From assembly GCA_964480915.1 (NCBI GenBank), contig CAYZRS010000010.1, positions 56,801 to 120,800 of the forward strand: a stretch of DNA of 64,000 nucleotides, read 5' to 3'. Positions 13,757 to 22,225 of this stretch are shown here, piece after piece. The position numbers were made by a program, and so were the translations under genes. Position 1 is the stretch's first letter, and every line of letters begins with the position of its first letter. Origin of the DNA: CAWGCE01 sp964480915. GTDB lineage: Bacteria; Planctomycetota; Planctomycetia; Pirellulales; Pirellulaceae. Below the pieces are notes generated by a model. It saw only the letters and a program-made list of their open reading frames with translations. It ran no database searches and had not been told where the DNA came from.

Positions 13757-14176
13757 CTACTTGATCTCGACCGAAGCTCCAGCGTCTTCCAGTTTCTTCT
13801 TGGCTTCCTCGGCATCGTCCTTGGAAACCCCTTCTTTCACCTTGCTTGGCACGCCTTCAACCATCTCCTTGGCCTCTTTCAAGCCTAGGCCGGTGATGGC
13901 TCGCACCTCTTTGATGACGGCGATTTTCTTGTCGCCGAAGCCGGTAAGCGTGACGTCGAATTCGGTCTGCTCTGCAGCCGCTCCACCACCGTCACCGCCA
14001 CCTGCAGGCATGGCAGCCATTACGGCACCACCAGCAGCCGGCTCGATGCCGTGCGCATCCTTGAGATAGTCACTCAAAGCCTTCGCATCTTTGAGTGTCA
14101 ATTCGGCGATCTTGTCGCCCATTTCTTTAAGTGCGGCTGGCACTTCTACAGTTGCTGTTGCAGCTTCTTCAGACAT
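13757..14176 (-). CDS. rplL: 50S ribosomal protein L7/L12
   Basis: The 139-residue stalk protein recruits translation GTPases to the ribosome. The N-terminal dimerisation domain leads through an Ala/Gly-rich hinge (AAGGAVMAAMPAGGGDGGGAAA) to the conserved C-terminal domain with KIAVIKEVR, GLGLKEAKE and VEG.P. The ATG at 14176 (MSEEAA) is chosen because the family N-terminus begins there, a purine-rich AAGGGA precedes it, and the upstream extension has no family match. It is paired with rplJ, as in nearly all bacteria. Confidence 0.97.
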   Translation of the reverse strand: MSEEAATATVEVPAALKEMGDKIAELTLKDAKALSDYLKDAHGIEPAAGGAVMAAMPAGGGDGGGAAAEQTEFDVTLTGFGDKKIAVIKEVRAITGLGLKEAKEMVEGVPSKVKEGVSKDDAEEAKKKLEDAGASVEIK

Positions 14177-14255
14177 TACGTGTCCCTTTCTCGAATATGG
14201 CACGCCGAGGACAGACCCCCCGCTTGGCATGCAAGACTTTGATCAATTGTTTTGG

Positions 14256-14771
14256 TTATTCCTCAGACTTACTCTTCACTTGACTAGCAAGTGCACCCGC
14301 CGGACCGAGAAGCACGCTGTTGAGCGACGATCCTGGGCCAAGAATTTGACCGACGAGCAAACTAAGCTGCTCGCCGCGTGATGGCCACTTACTAACTTCC
14401 TTGACAGCTTCCGCACTTAGCGCCTCGCCATCCATCACGCCACCGCGAGCTTCGAACTTTTCGTAAGCCGGGTCTTCCGCCAATCGGGTCGCCTCCTTGG
14501 CAAGCGATACGACATCCTCTGCACCCCACATCAAAGCCAACGTGCCATTGACACCCTCAAGCCCTGGAGCGAGTGACGTTCCCTCGGTTGCACGGCGAGC
14601 CAAGCTATTCTTGATCACCATCAACTGGATGTTTTTCTGTCGCAAGTCCTTCCGCATCTGCACCGTCGAATTGGCATCCAAACCAACCACGTTAACCAAC
14701 AACGCATCCTCAACACCTTCCAGGCGTTTCGCGATGTCGTTCTTGATCAAATCTTTGACGAATTTACTCAT
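14256..14771 (-). CDS. rplJ: 50S ribosomal protein L10
   Basis: The 171-residue protein is the base of the L7/L12 stalk. It has the N-terminal MSKFVKDLI..D segment, a conserved LR....(Q)LMVIKNSLARRA core and the C-terminal helical region that binds L12 dimers. It lies 34 bp after rplA and 79 bp before rplL. The spacer upstream of it is too short for the long L10 leader used for autoregulation in enterobacteria, so control of L10/L12 must work differently, perhaps within the rplA coding region. Confidence 0.96.
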   Translation of the reverse strand: MSKFVKDLIKNDIAKRLEGVEDALLVNVVGLDANSTVQMRKDLRQKNIQLMVIKNSLARRATEGTSLAPGLEGVNGTLALMWGAEDVVSLAKEATRLAEDPAYEKFEARGGVMDGEALSAEAVKEVSKWPSRGEQLSLLVGQILGPGSSLNSVLLGPAGALASQVKSKSEE

Positions 14772-14805
14772 GGCATTCTTTCTGACGTTATCTGCCCGCG
14801 ACTAG

Positions 14806-15483
14806 CTACGCGGCAACGTGCACTCCAGGGCTCATCGTCGCACTCAGCGCGACACCCTTCATGTACACACCCTTAACTGTATTTGGCTTCAATCCATCAA
14901 TGTGCTTGATGAACGCCTGGATGTTTTCCTTCAACTTCGCAGCATCGAAACTCAATTTACCGACAACCGCGTGAACGATCCCAGCGTTGTCATTTCGAAA
15001 CTCGACTTTACCAGCCTTGTACTCACCCACGACCTTCGCAACATCCGGCGTCACCGTCCCAGCGCGAGGCGATGGCATCAGACCGCGAGGGCCCAGCACC
15101 TTTCCGAGCGGACCGACCAAACCCATCATGTCGGGCGAGGCAATGCACGCATCGAAATCGGTCCAGCCATCCTTGATCTTTTTGGCCAAATCCTCTTGGC
15201 CCACCTCATCCGCACCGGCCGCTTTGGCAGCTTCGGCCAAATCGCCTTTGGCAAAAACGACGACACGCTGCGTACGACCAATGCCGTGCGGCAGAACGAC
15301 CGACCCGCGAACAATCTGATCTGCCTGCTTGGGATCGACACCCAACCGAATGGCAATCTCGACCGTCTGATCGAACTTGGTCGTATTGAATTTGGAAAGC
15401 ACCTCAATCGCCTGCTCTAGCGGAACAGGTGCCGATGGAACAGCCTCGGACGCCGATCGAAATCTCTTAGAATGTTTAGCCAT
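14806..15483 (-). CDS. rplA: 50S ribosomal protein L1
   Basis: The 225-residue protein forms the mobile L1 stalk. The L1 signature is clear: the FDQTVE(I)AIRLGVDPKQ N-terminal strand, GSVVLPHG.G, the LGPRGLMPSPRAGTV motif, and YKAGKVEFRNDNAGIVH. The length is normal. It lies between rplK and rplJ in the universal L11-L1-L10-L12 order. L1 is the known translational repressor of rplK-rplA in other bacteria; I did not find an evident L1-binding mimic in the short upstream spacer. Confidence 0.97.
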   Translation of the reverse strand: MAKHSKRFRSASEAVPSAPVPLEQAIEVLSKFNTTKFDQTVEIAIRLGVDPKQADQIVRGSVVLPHGIGRTQRVVVFAKGDLAEAAKAAGADEVGQEDLAKKIKDGWTDFDACIASPDMMGLVGPLGKVLGPRGLMPSPRAGTVTPDVAKVVGEYKAGKVEFRNDNAGIVHAVVGKLSFDAAKLKENIQAFIKHIDGLKPNTVKGVYMKGVALSATMSPGVHVAA

Positions 15484-15542
15484 GACTTAGCTCTTAATGC
15501 GTGTTAATGATGAGTGGTCTTTAGGTCTCGATCCCGATCGAC

Positions 15543-15968
15543 TCAATCGACGACATCGATCCCCATGCTGCGGGCCGTTCCCTCAATCATCCGCCGTGCA
15601 TTGTCCGGGTCGGTAGCATTTAAGTCGGCCAACTTCGCTTTGACGATGTCATCAAGCTGAGCCCGCGTCACCGTAGCCACCTTATCTCGATTCGGAACGC
15701 CACTTCCCTTGGCGATCTTCGCAGCCATCTTCAGCAAACTGGCAGCTGGCGGGCTCTTCGTCACGAAGTCGAAGGAGCGATCGTTGTAAACACTCACGAT
15801 CACTGGAATCGGCGTACCCGCGAATTCCTTCGTGCGGTCATTGAACTGCTGCACAAACTGACCGAGGTTGATACCAAACTTACCAAGAGATGTACCAACC
15901 GGCGGTGCAGGCGTTGCCTGACCACCCGGCACCTGAAACTTCGCGGTGCCAACCAACTGCTTTGCCAT
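15543..15968 (-). CDS. rplK: 50S ribosomal protein L11
   Basis: The 141-residue protein belongs to the GTPase-associated centre. The N-terminal VPGGQATPAPPVGTSLGKFGIN..QF proline-rich hinge, FDFVTKSPPAA and the C-terminal GTARSMGIDV are all present, with normal length. It follows nusG by 53 bp and precedes rplA by 59 bp on the same strand. Confidence 0.97.
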   Translation of the reverse strand: MAKQLVGTAKFQVPGGQATPAPPVGTSLGKFGINLGQFVQQFNDRTKEFAGTPIPVIVSVYNDRSFDFVTKSPPAASLLKMAAKIAKGSGVPNRDKVATVTRAQLDDIVKAKLADLNATDPDNARRMIEGTARSMGIDVVD

Positions 15969-16021
15969 CGTAAATGCCTTTTATCCGGGAAGAATCACTG
16001 CAACCAAAACCAGCCAATCGA

Positions 16022-16816
16022 CTAGACGGCTTCGATCTGCCAGTGCTCCAACTCAACCGGCGTGGAACGCCCAAAAATATTAATCATGACGGTCACGCGT
16101 CCGTTCGCCTCGTCGACTCCCTCCACATCACCTTCGAAGTTCTCGAAGGTACCCTCTTTAATCCGCACGCGATCACCCAACTTGAACGGGATCGCAGTCT
16201 TGATTTGACCCTCTTCCTCGTCGTCAGCCACATCCTTCTTGATGATTCGATCAACCTCTTCGGGCAACATCGGAGTCGGCTTGCCGGCCGCACCGGTGAA
16301 ATCACCAATGCCCGAGGTATCGCGAACCAGGAACCAAGTCTCATCATTCAGCGCCATATGCACCACGATGTAACCTGGATACAGCTTTCGCTTCACCACC
16401 CGACGCTTGCCGTTCTTAAACTCAGCCACATCTTCGGTCGGTACGATGATCTCCTCGAAGAACTCATCCAGGCCCGCCACCGCAACGCGACGCTGAAGGG
16501 CGGCACAAATCGACTTCTCTCGATTGCTTTGCACCTTCAGGATGTACCAATCCATATCCACCTTCGATTCGACAGCCACTTCAGACACCTCCTCCTCGAT
16601 CGGCTTCACATCCCCCTCAAACGAATCGTACTCGTCCTCGATACCGGTCGCGTCATCATCCAACGCAGCCAACTCTTCTTCGGTGTACTGCGGACCCTCA
16701 TCTTCGGCCGCACCATCATCACCCACCACAGGGGCGGTACCGGTAGCCACCTCAGTCGCTTCCACGACCTCAGCCTCCGGCTGCACTTCTGGTGATTCTT
16801 GCGTTTCGTCGCTCAC
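16022..16816 (-). CDS. nusG: Transcription elongation/termination factor NusG with acidic N-terminal extension
   Basis: The product is 264 residues, against about 180 in E. coli. Residues 1-87 are a strongly acidic, low-complexity extension rich in Glu, Asp and Ala. The NGN domain begins with MDWYILKVQSNREK near residue 88 and includes KLYPGYIVVHM. A short acidic insertion precedes the KOW domain (KLGDRVRIKEGTFENFEG). NusG binds the beta' clamp, increases processivity and links RNA polymerase to Rho or ribosomes. It sits between secE and rplK, as in most bacteria. The extension is of unknown role. Confidence 0.96.
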   Translation of the reverse strand: MSDETQESPEVQPEAEVVEATEVATGTAPVVGDDGAAEDEGPQYTEEELAALDDDATGIEDEYDSFEGDVKPIEEEVSEVAVESKVDMDWYILKVQSNREKSICAALQRRVAVAGLDEFFEEIIVPTEDVAEFKNGKRRVVKRKLYPGYIVVHMALNDETWFLVRDTSGIGDFTGAAGKPTPMLPEEVDRIIKKDVADDEEEGQIKTAIPFKLGDRVRIKEGTFENFEGDVEGVDEANGRVTVMINIFGRSTPVELEHWQIEAV

Positions 16817-16856
16817 AACGTCCCCCGGTCTTGACCTTACGGCCTACCGCTCAGAG

Positions 16857-17321
16857 CTACATGATTCCCAGTACACTCTTAAAAATAAACTGCCAAAGCA
16901 GGTCATACACAAACAGCAAAGCGGCTAGCGCCAAAATCACAAAGATGACAACAATCGAGCTACGAACCAACTCACCCTGAGTCGGCCACGAAACCTTGTT
17001 CATCTCCGCCTCAACGGCAATCAAAAAGTCAGCAAACTTAGGAAAGTTCACAACGCGGTAACTGAGCCACAGTCCAGCCAACAGCATCAAACTGGAAACG
17101 CCATACCTGGCAACCCCGGTCATTTGATCCGAAAACAAACCCAACCACCAAGCCGGCAGTGTGGGCCAGTAGGCATACATTCGCCAAGCAGCCAAGAGAA
17201 ACGTCACCGCAAGCAACGCCATGGTCACCTGACGGGTGACCCGACCCTGATTCCGCTTGTAGACACCAAACTGGAATAACTCTTGCAGAAATCCCAAAGT
17301 GGCGGCTCGTTCCTTGCCCAT
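16857..17321 (-). CDS. secE: Preprotein translocase subunit SecE
   Basis: The product is 154 residues from the ATG at 17321, which has GGAG upstream. A longer in-frame start at 17453 is rejected because it would run into the tRNA-Trp gene. There are three hydrophobic segments (near residues 35-55, 70-95 and 125-150). The conserved amphipathic part EAEMNKVSWPTQGEL precedes the last membrane helix, the hallmark of SecE, which clamps SecY in the Sec translocon. Most bacteria have a single-helix SecE; the three-helix form resembles the enterobacterial type. It is followed by nusG. Confidence 0.95.
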   Translation of the reverse strand: MGKERAATLGFLQELFQFGVYKRNQGRVTRQVTMALLAVTFLLAAWRMYAYWPTLPAWWLGLFSDQMTGVARYGVSSLMLLAGLWLSYRVVNFPKFADFLIAVEAEMNKVSWPTQGELVRSSIVVIFVILALAALLFVYDLLWQFIFKSVLGIM

Positions 17322-17423
17322 CTTATTATTCTCCGGACCAGCTTTTCGCTGACCACACTTGACCGCAAACCTGGCCACCCGCAACCAAACAGTCTTCTGG
17401 GAGGCTACAACCCCAACCCTGTA

Positions 17424-17499
17424 TGGCAGGGGCGGAGGGACTTGAACCCGCAACCTTCGGTTTTGGAAACCGATGCTCTGCCAATTGAGCTACACCCCT
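17424..17499 (-). tRNA. trnW: tRNA-Trp (anticodon CCA)
   Basis: The reverse complement folds into a 76-nt cloverleaf: acceptor AGGGGTG/CGCCCCT, D arm GCTCAATTGGCAGAGC, anticodon loop TTCCAAA (anticodon CCA) and T arm with GTTCAAGTC. The 3' CCA is encoded. It stands between the tuf terminator and secE, a position also seen in other bacteria such as Chlamydiae. Confidence 0.97.
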
Positions 17500-17551
17500 G
17501 TGGGACAAAAGGCGAGCCGGCCATTTACCACAGCCGAGCTCGCTCTGTTCC

Positions 17552-17581
17552 AAAACGGCCGCCGAACATAGCCGGCGGCCG
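17552..17581 (-). terminator. Intrinsic terminator downstream of tuf
   Basis: On the minus strand a perfect 9-bp GC-rich stem (CGGCCGCCG / CGGCGGCCG) with an 8-nt loop is followed by TTTT. It lies 19 nt past the tuf stop and about 53 nt before tRNA-Trp. It probably reduces transcription from the highly expressed tRNA-tuf unit into trnW-secE-nusG. Confidence 0.75.
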
Positions 17582-17599
17582 GTACTTTTTCCAATAACC

Positions 17600-18796
17600 C
17601 TATTCGACGATCTTCGTCACAACGCCGGAACCTACCGTTCGGCCACCCTCACGGATAGCAAAACGGACGCCGTCATCCATAGCGATCGGTTTGTGCAACT
17701 CAACGGTCACACGAACATTATCGCCAGGCATGCACATTTCGGCTTCGACCAAATTGGCCGTTCCCGTCACGTCGGTCGTTCGGAAGTAGAACTGCGGACG
17801 ATAACCACTGAAGAACGGAGTATGGCGACCACCCTCATCTTTCGACAGGCAGTAAACCTCAGCCTCGAACTTCATGTGCGGAGTAATCGAACCTGGCTTG
17901 GCCAAAACCTGACCACGCTCGATCTCGTCACGCTTCACACCGCGGAGCAAACAACCAACGTTGTCGCCCGCACGGCCTTCGTCGAGCAACTTCCGGAACA
18001 TCTCAACACCGGTGACGGTCGTCTTCATCGGCTCTTCGTGCAAACCGACGATTTCGACTTCTTCACCCGGCTTGATCACACCACGCTCAACACGACCGGT
18101 CGCAACCGTTCCACGACCTTCGATCGAGAAGACATCTTCAATCGCCATCAAGAATGGCTTTTCGTCTTCGCGAGGAGGCTCTGGAATATAGGAATCGACC
18201 GCGTCCATCAGCTCACTGATGCACTTCTGGGCTTCAGGATCATCCGGCTTCTGGTAGGCCGGCAACGCCGAACCCTTAACAACCGGAATGTCATCGCCTG
18301 GGAAGTCATACTTCGAAAGTAACTCACGCACTTCCATTTCGACCAACTCAAGCAAGTCTTCGTCGTCGACGAGGTCAATCTTGTTCAGAAAAACCACGAT
18401 CGCCGGCACGTCAACCTGACGGGCAAGCAGCACGTGCTCTTTCGTTTGCGGCATGGGACCGTCAGCAGCCGACACGACCAAAATCGCACCGTCCATCTGA
18501 GCCGCACCCGTGATCATGTTCTTGATAAAGTCAGCATGGCCCGGGCAGTCAATATGCGCGTAGTGACGATTTTCCGTCTCGTACTCCACGTGAGCCACAG
18601 CGATCGTTACCGTCTTCGTCTCATCACGTACCGTACCGCCCTTTGCGATATCCGAGTACGACTTAAACTCCGCCAAACCCTTTGCAGCCTGAACTGCCAA
18701 GATCGCGCCTGTGGTCGTGGTCTTGCCGTGATCGATGTGGCCGATTGTGCCGACATTCACGTGCGGTTTGGTACGAGAAAATTGCTCCTTTGCCAT
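17600..18796 (-). CDS. tuf: Translation elongation factor Tu
   Basis: The 398-residue GTPase delivers aminoacyl-tRNA to the ribosome. G motifs GHIDHGKTT (residues 18-26), DCPGHADF and NKIDLVDD are intact, and domains II and III are complete to the C-terminal GVVTKIVE. The length is normal. It is preceded on the same strand by four tRNA genes and followed by a terminator and tRNA-Trp, the arrangement of tufB in enterobacteria. This is the only tuf gene in the window. Confidence 0.98.
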   Translation of the reverse strand: MAKEQFSRTKPHVNVGTIGHIDHGKTTTTGAILAVQAAKGLAEFKSYSDIAKGGTVRDETKTVTIAVAHVEYETENRHYAHIDCPGHADFIKNMITGAAQMDGAILVVSAADGPMPQTKEHVLLARQVDVPAIVVFLNKIDLVDDEDLLELVEMEVRELLSKYDFPGDDIPVVKGSALPAYQKPDDPEAQKCISELMDAVDSYIPEPPREDEKPFLMAIEDVFSIEGRGTVATGRVERGVIKPGEEVEIVGLHEEPMKTTVTGVEMFRKLLDEGRAGDNVGCLLRGVKRDEIERGQVLAKPGSITPHMKFEAEVYCLSKDEGGRHTPFFSGYRPQFYFRTTDVTGTANLVEAEMCMPGDNVRVTVELHKPIAMDDGVRFAIREGGRTVGSGVVTKIVE

Positions 18797-19075
18797 GGCT
18801 AATTACCTTTAAATTCTCCCTTAGCTCCGGGCCGCTGCACGCCGCTGCGACCAGACCAATCAGTTTTTGAAATCAAACTCTCAAATCAACAAGCGATCGA
18901 AGACGAACGCTCAGTGTTTTTTTGATAAAGACTCAGCCGGGCAGCTGTCCAAAAATGCAGACTTCGCCCCCACCTACCTATTACGGGCAGGCCTGAATCT
19001 TCCCATCATTCTCATTTGACGCTCGCCCACAAGGTGGCATCCCAGAAAAGGAGCCCCCCCTACGGACCGGCCAAG

Positions 19076-19148
<73 letters not shown>

Positions 19149-19250
19149 GGCAGCCTCAGCTCATCGGTCACACAGGTCGCGCAATCGACGAAATAAAGCA
19201 AAAACACGCAAATCCACAGCAAAACGACACCACTCATCGCTTTCGCTAAA

Positions 19251-19321
19251 AGCGGGTGGAGGGAATCGAACCCTCGTGACCAGCTTGGAAGGCTGGAGCT
19301 TTACCATTAAGCTACACCCGC
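19251..19321 (-). tRNA. trnG: tRNA-Gly (anticodon TCC)
   Basis: A 71-nt cloverleaf: acceptor GCGGGTG/CACCCGC, anticodon stem CCAGC/GCTGG with loop CTTCCAA (TCC), and T arm with GGTTCGATTCC. CCA is not encoded. It reads GGA/GGG codons. Confidence 0.97.
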
Positions 19322-19367
19322 GGAAAAAATCTTTCCTCATCTACTAAAAAAGGCGCAAAACGCCAAA

Positions 19368-19449
19368 TGGGAGGTGCAGGATTCGAACCTGCGAAGGCGA
19401 AGCCAACGGATTTACAGTCCGCCCCCTTTAACCACTCGGGCAACCTCCC
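19368..19449 (-). tRNA. trnY: tRNA-Tyr (anticodon GTA)
   Basis: An 82-nt tRNA with the long variable arm of bacterial tRNA-Tyr: acceptor GGGAGGT/ACCTCCC, anticodon loop CTGTAAA (GTA), T arm GGTTCGAATCC. CCA is not encoded. Confidence 0.97.
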
Positions 19450-19566
19450 GGTTTCCTCAGACTCCAATCAGAGCCGGCCCCTTCAACTCCTGCGAAACAC
19501 TCAGGAGCCTCGACGCCATTTCCCTGAAAATATACGGCAACGACAACGGGTAAGTTGCTGTTCACG

Positions 19567-19639
19567 AGCTAGCGGAGGGACTTGAACCCACAACCTGCGG
19601 TTTACAAAACCGCTGCTCTGCCAATTGAGCTACGCTAGC
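19567..19639 (-). tRNA. trnT: tRNA-Thr (anticodon TGT)
   Basis: A 73-nt cloverleaf: acceptor GCTAGCG/CGCTAGC, anticodon stem GCGGT/ACCGC with loop TTTGTAA (TGT), T arm GGTTCAAGTCC. CCA is not encoded. It is the first gene after the putative promoter at 19677-19704. Confidence 0.97.
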
Positions 19640-19676
19640 CTATGTTTGGTGCAATTCTGGAACTTGAAAACCAATA

Positions 19677-19704
19677 AATATAGCAATCCACGCCTTTTAT
19701 GCAA
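19677..19704 (-). promoter_or_regulatory. Putative sigma-70 promoter of the tRNA-tuf operon
   Basis: On the minus strand TTGCAT and TATATT are separated by 16 bp. The -10 ends 37 nt before the first tRNA-Thr, a suitable distance for a short 5' leader. Position and near-consensus hexamers support it; no experiment is implied. Confidence 0.55.
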
Positions 19705-19860
19705 TACAGGACGTCCCGGCCCGGGGCGTGGTTCGCAGGCGGCCTCGCATTCCGGCCGGAATCGCCGATTCGCGCTCTTCCCGCCGGATGTCGACACGGT
19801 CGCCAGTGTGGACTCCCGCCATGAATACCGCCAGCAGGGACAGCAGCTGCGGGGCACCTA

Positions 19861-19896
19861 CAAAACAACCCTGCCCGATGGGGAGTCGGGCAGGGT
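19861..19896 (-). terminator. Intrinsic terminator of the sigma factor gene
   Basis: An 11-bp stem (ACCCTGCCCGA / TCGGGCAGGGT) with a 7-nt loop, followed on the minus strand by TTGTTTTG. It starts about 44 nt past the stop codon of the sigma gene and insulates it from the tRNA-tuf promoter region downstream. The remaining 19705-19860 segment shows nothing else. Confidence 0.8.
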
Positions 19897-19940
19897 GCAT
19901 TGGTGTCGGTATTCATCTGAATACCAAGGAGGGGTACGGG

Positions 19941-21614
19941 TTACTCTTCGAGGAGCGGAATGTCGATTTTCTCCTCGCGAGCCGCTTCTCGCAGTTTATT
20001 CAAAGCGCGGGCTTCGATCTGACGGATGCGCTCTTTCGTCACTCCTAAGCTGGCACCGACTTCTTTCAAAGTCTGGGGCTCTTGGGTGTGATCGAGTCCA
20101 AAGCGGGCCGCAATGATCTTCTGTTCGCGATCATCCAAACTGGACATGATCCGGCCGACCTGATGCTCACGCAGCTGCTTGGCACTTTCCTGCAGATACG
20201 GGTTGGTCCGCCAATCTTCAGTCGCCATGAACATCTCGTCGAAACTCGTCCGAAATCGATCACGCTGCTTATATTCCTTGGGAATCGTGCGGGCAAAGTT
20301 CTTCATGATCGCCCAGCTGGCGTACGTGCTGAACTTATTGCCACGAGCGTAATCGAACTTCTCGGAAGCCCGTATCAACGAGACATTGCCGTCGCTAATC
20401 AGCTCGAAGAAGTTGTCGGTCGGTTTCACATGCTTTTTGGCAATCGAAACGACCAAGCGCAAGTTGGCCCGAACAATATGGTTCTTAACCTTCATGGCCT
20501 CTTCGTAGTCGCTCTCGATCGCTTCCATCAGCTTTCGCTTGGGAGCCGTGGCGCTTAACTCATCTCGCAGTTTGGCAGCTCGATACTTGAGGAAGTTAAA
20601 CTTGCGAAACAGGTGCTGTTCCTGCTCACGCGTGAGCAGCGGCACTTCGTACAGCGAGGCCAAATAGGGCGGCAAGCCGGCGGGCACCTTCACTTTACGA
20701 AACGGTTTCTCCGCGGCCGGCATTTCGGTCAGGATCGTCTTGTCGGCCGAGCGTTTCTTGAAGCTGTCGTTCGGCATGAAGTCGAGCGGCAATTCCATGA
20801 TCCGCTTTGCTCGCATCTCGCTAATCACGCGATAGATGCTCGCTTTCGTCCGGCAGTGCTTACGAGCGATCTGCTCGACCTGCTTGCCCATGCGGTATTC
20901 GCGGTAAATATCGTCCTTGGTCGAATCGCCCAAGGGGCCGGTCTTTCCAGGGAAAATCGCCATCTCAGGATGACTCTTATCAAACTCTTTCAACGTGTAA
21001 CGAATCGTCTCGACGCTGCGGCCAACGTGTTCGGCGATGCGACGAGTGATGTCCGACGGACAACCACCCGCGCGGGCCAAGCGGCGAGCGCGATAGATGA
21101 TCTCGTCTTTCTCATGTTCGGTCAGCTGGCTGAATTTCGCGCCACGTTCCACCCGGCTGCGATTACGATGCACGAAGCGATCGACGCTGCTCTGGAGGAA
21201 CCCGACGCGCTTTCGCCCGTCGAAAATGAAGCGACGACTAACGAGCCCTTTCGCTCGCCAACGAGAAACCGTCTTGGTCGAAATATTAAACATCTGGCCC
21301 AATTGATCCACGGTCCGGACCGGCTCTGGGACGTCTTCGACACGAACATTGGCTGCGTCAAAAACATCCTCGATGAATAGGCGCAGATCGTGGATGGCAT
21401 CCTCGCCACTGATCAACTCTTGAGGAGCCGCTTCGGGACGATAACTGGTCACACGAAAACAGATGTATTCGTAGGTGTACGAACGTTTGGGGTCGATTTC
21501 ATTCAACAGCTTCTCAGCGAAGTCAGCCTGTTCCAGCTTCTTCTCGCGAGGCGCGTAGCGGACCTGTTGGTCTCGAAGTTGTTGAATTGATGCGTGGCGA
21601 TATCCTGAATGCAT
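19941..21614 (-). CDS. Sigma-70 family RNA polymerase sigma factor with extra N-terminal HTH domains
   Basis: The product is 557 residues. Residues 1-95 match no domain I recognise. A MerR/excisionase-like HTH lies at about 101-150 (TVDQLGQMFNISTKTVSRWR), a second HTH-like unit at about 184-212 (DITRRIAEHVGRSVETIRYT) and a third at about 240-272. Sigma region 1.2/2 occupies about 315-445 (RANLRLVVSIAKKH, LISDGNVSLIRASEKFD, FSTYASWAIMKNFAR) and region 4 about 487-545 (LGVTKERIRQIEARALNKLR). Only about 40 residues separate regions 2 and 4, so region 3 appears absent. The ATG at 21614 has a near-perfect AGGAGG seven bases upstream. Probably a planctomycete-specific group 2/3 sigma factor rather than the primary RpoD. 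Confidence 0.9.
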   Translation of the reverse strand: MHSGYRHASIQQLRDQQVRYAPREKKLEQADFAEKLLNEIDPKRSYTYEYICFRVTSYRPEAAPQELISGEDAIHDLRLFIEDVFDAANVRVEDVPEPVRTVDQLGQMFNISTKTVSRWRAKGLVSRRFIFDGRKRVGFLQSSVDRFVHRNRSRVERGAKFSQLTEHEKDEIIYRARRLARAGGCPSDITRRIAEHVGRSVETIRYTLKEFDKSHPEMAIFPGKTGPLGDSTKDDIYREYRMGKQVEQIARKHCRTKASIYRVISEMRAKRIMELPLDFMPNDSFKKRSADKTILTEMPAAEKPFRKVKVPAGLPPYLASLYEVPLLTREQEQHLFRKFNFLKYRAAKLRDELSATAPKRKLMEAIESDYEEAMKVKNHIVRANLRLVVSIAKKHVKPTDNFFELISDGNVSLIRASEKFDYARGNKFSTYASWAIMKNFARTIPKEYKQRDRFRTSFDEMFMATEDWRTNPYLQESAKQLREHQVGRIMSSLDDREQKIIAARFGLDHTQEPQTLKEVGASLGVTKERIRQIEARALNKLREAAREEKIDIPLLEE

Positions 21615-21700
21615 ATGCCCACCTCCTCGTTGTTCCCCGGCGTGCCTTTTTCCTTGCGTTTCACCGCTGCGGCAAACCGGTCCCGTGCGTTGTCACTCAT
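21503..21700 (-). CDS. Possible small protein overlapping the sigma gene start
   Basis: A 65-codon frame starts at the ATG at 21700 (MSDNARDRFAAAVKRKEKG) and runs through the SD and first 112 bases of the sigma gene in another frame. Its N-terminus is charged and helix-forming, faintly like DUF5302-type short proteins. It then reads through sequence that is constrained by the sigma gene. It could be a translated leader coupled to sigma translation, or chance. Weak SD; low confidence. Confidence 0.25.
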   Translation of the reverse strand: MSDNARDRFAAAVKRKEKGTPGNNEEVGICIQDIATHQFNNFETNRSATRLARRSWNRLTSLRSC

Positions 21701-22225
21701 TCCATTGAGCTCTTTTCTCTTCGCCCCTGAAACCTCGCCCGCTACCATTAACACCGTAGCGGGGCTTGAGTCTCTAACCGTCTAATTTTCAAAGCCTGAA
21801 TCGAGACGGACTGTCAGCGAAAATCTTTCTGGAGTTCGGGATGCGACGCCGACTTGGCCAATTGGCTTACAAGCTCGCACGGTCAACGTTCCTCAATCAG
21901 TTCTCTGTCCAGTACGTAATCTAAGTCGCTCGGGGTCGGTCAAAAGTTCGCAAATCCGTTCGGATTGTTGCCCCGCACGACACCGACCGAGTCACGCTAA
22001 CGTCTTGCCAGACATCAGCTTGCATCGCTTGCGACGCCTTCAAAAAACCTTGTTTGGAGCCACTTCAGGACCACCCAAACCGCCCAATTTCCGAATGCTG
22101 GGATTCTGGGAATTCGCTTGGATTTCGTGACTTTTCCAAGACGATGCCGTATTCGATGCCCTGCATCTGTTCCGCTATTAAGATGTTCGTAGCAGCCAGA
22201 ACCTTACAGTCAGAAATTTTCCGCC
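21701..22225. other. Intergenic region between divergent sigma and secreted-protein genes
   Basis: About 525 bp that should hold the promoters of the sigma gene (minus strand) and the 22226 gene (plus strand). I see no RNA gene, repeat, riboswitch-like fold or convincing -35/-10 pair. Short reading frames here look non-coding. Confidence 0.5.

Noticed and set aside
14772..14805. L10 leader autoregulatory structure
   Set aside because: The spacer between rplA and rplJ is only 34 bp, too short for the known L10 leader fold.
17322..17453. Upstream extension of secE
   Set aside because: It would overlap the tRNA-Trp gene, and the SD and family start fit 17321.
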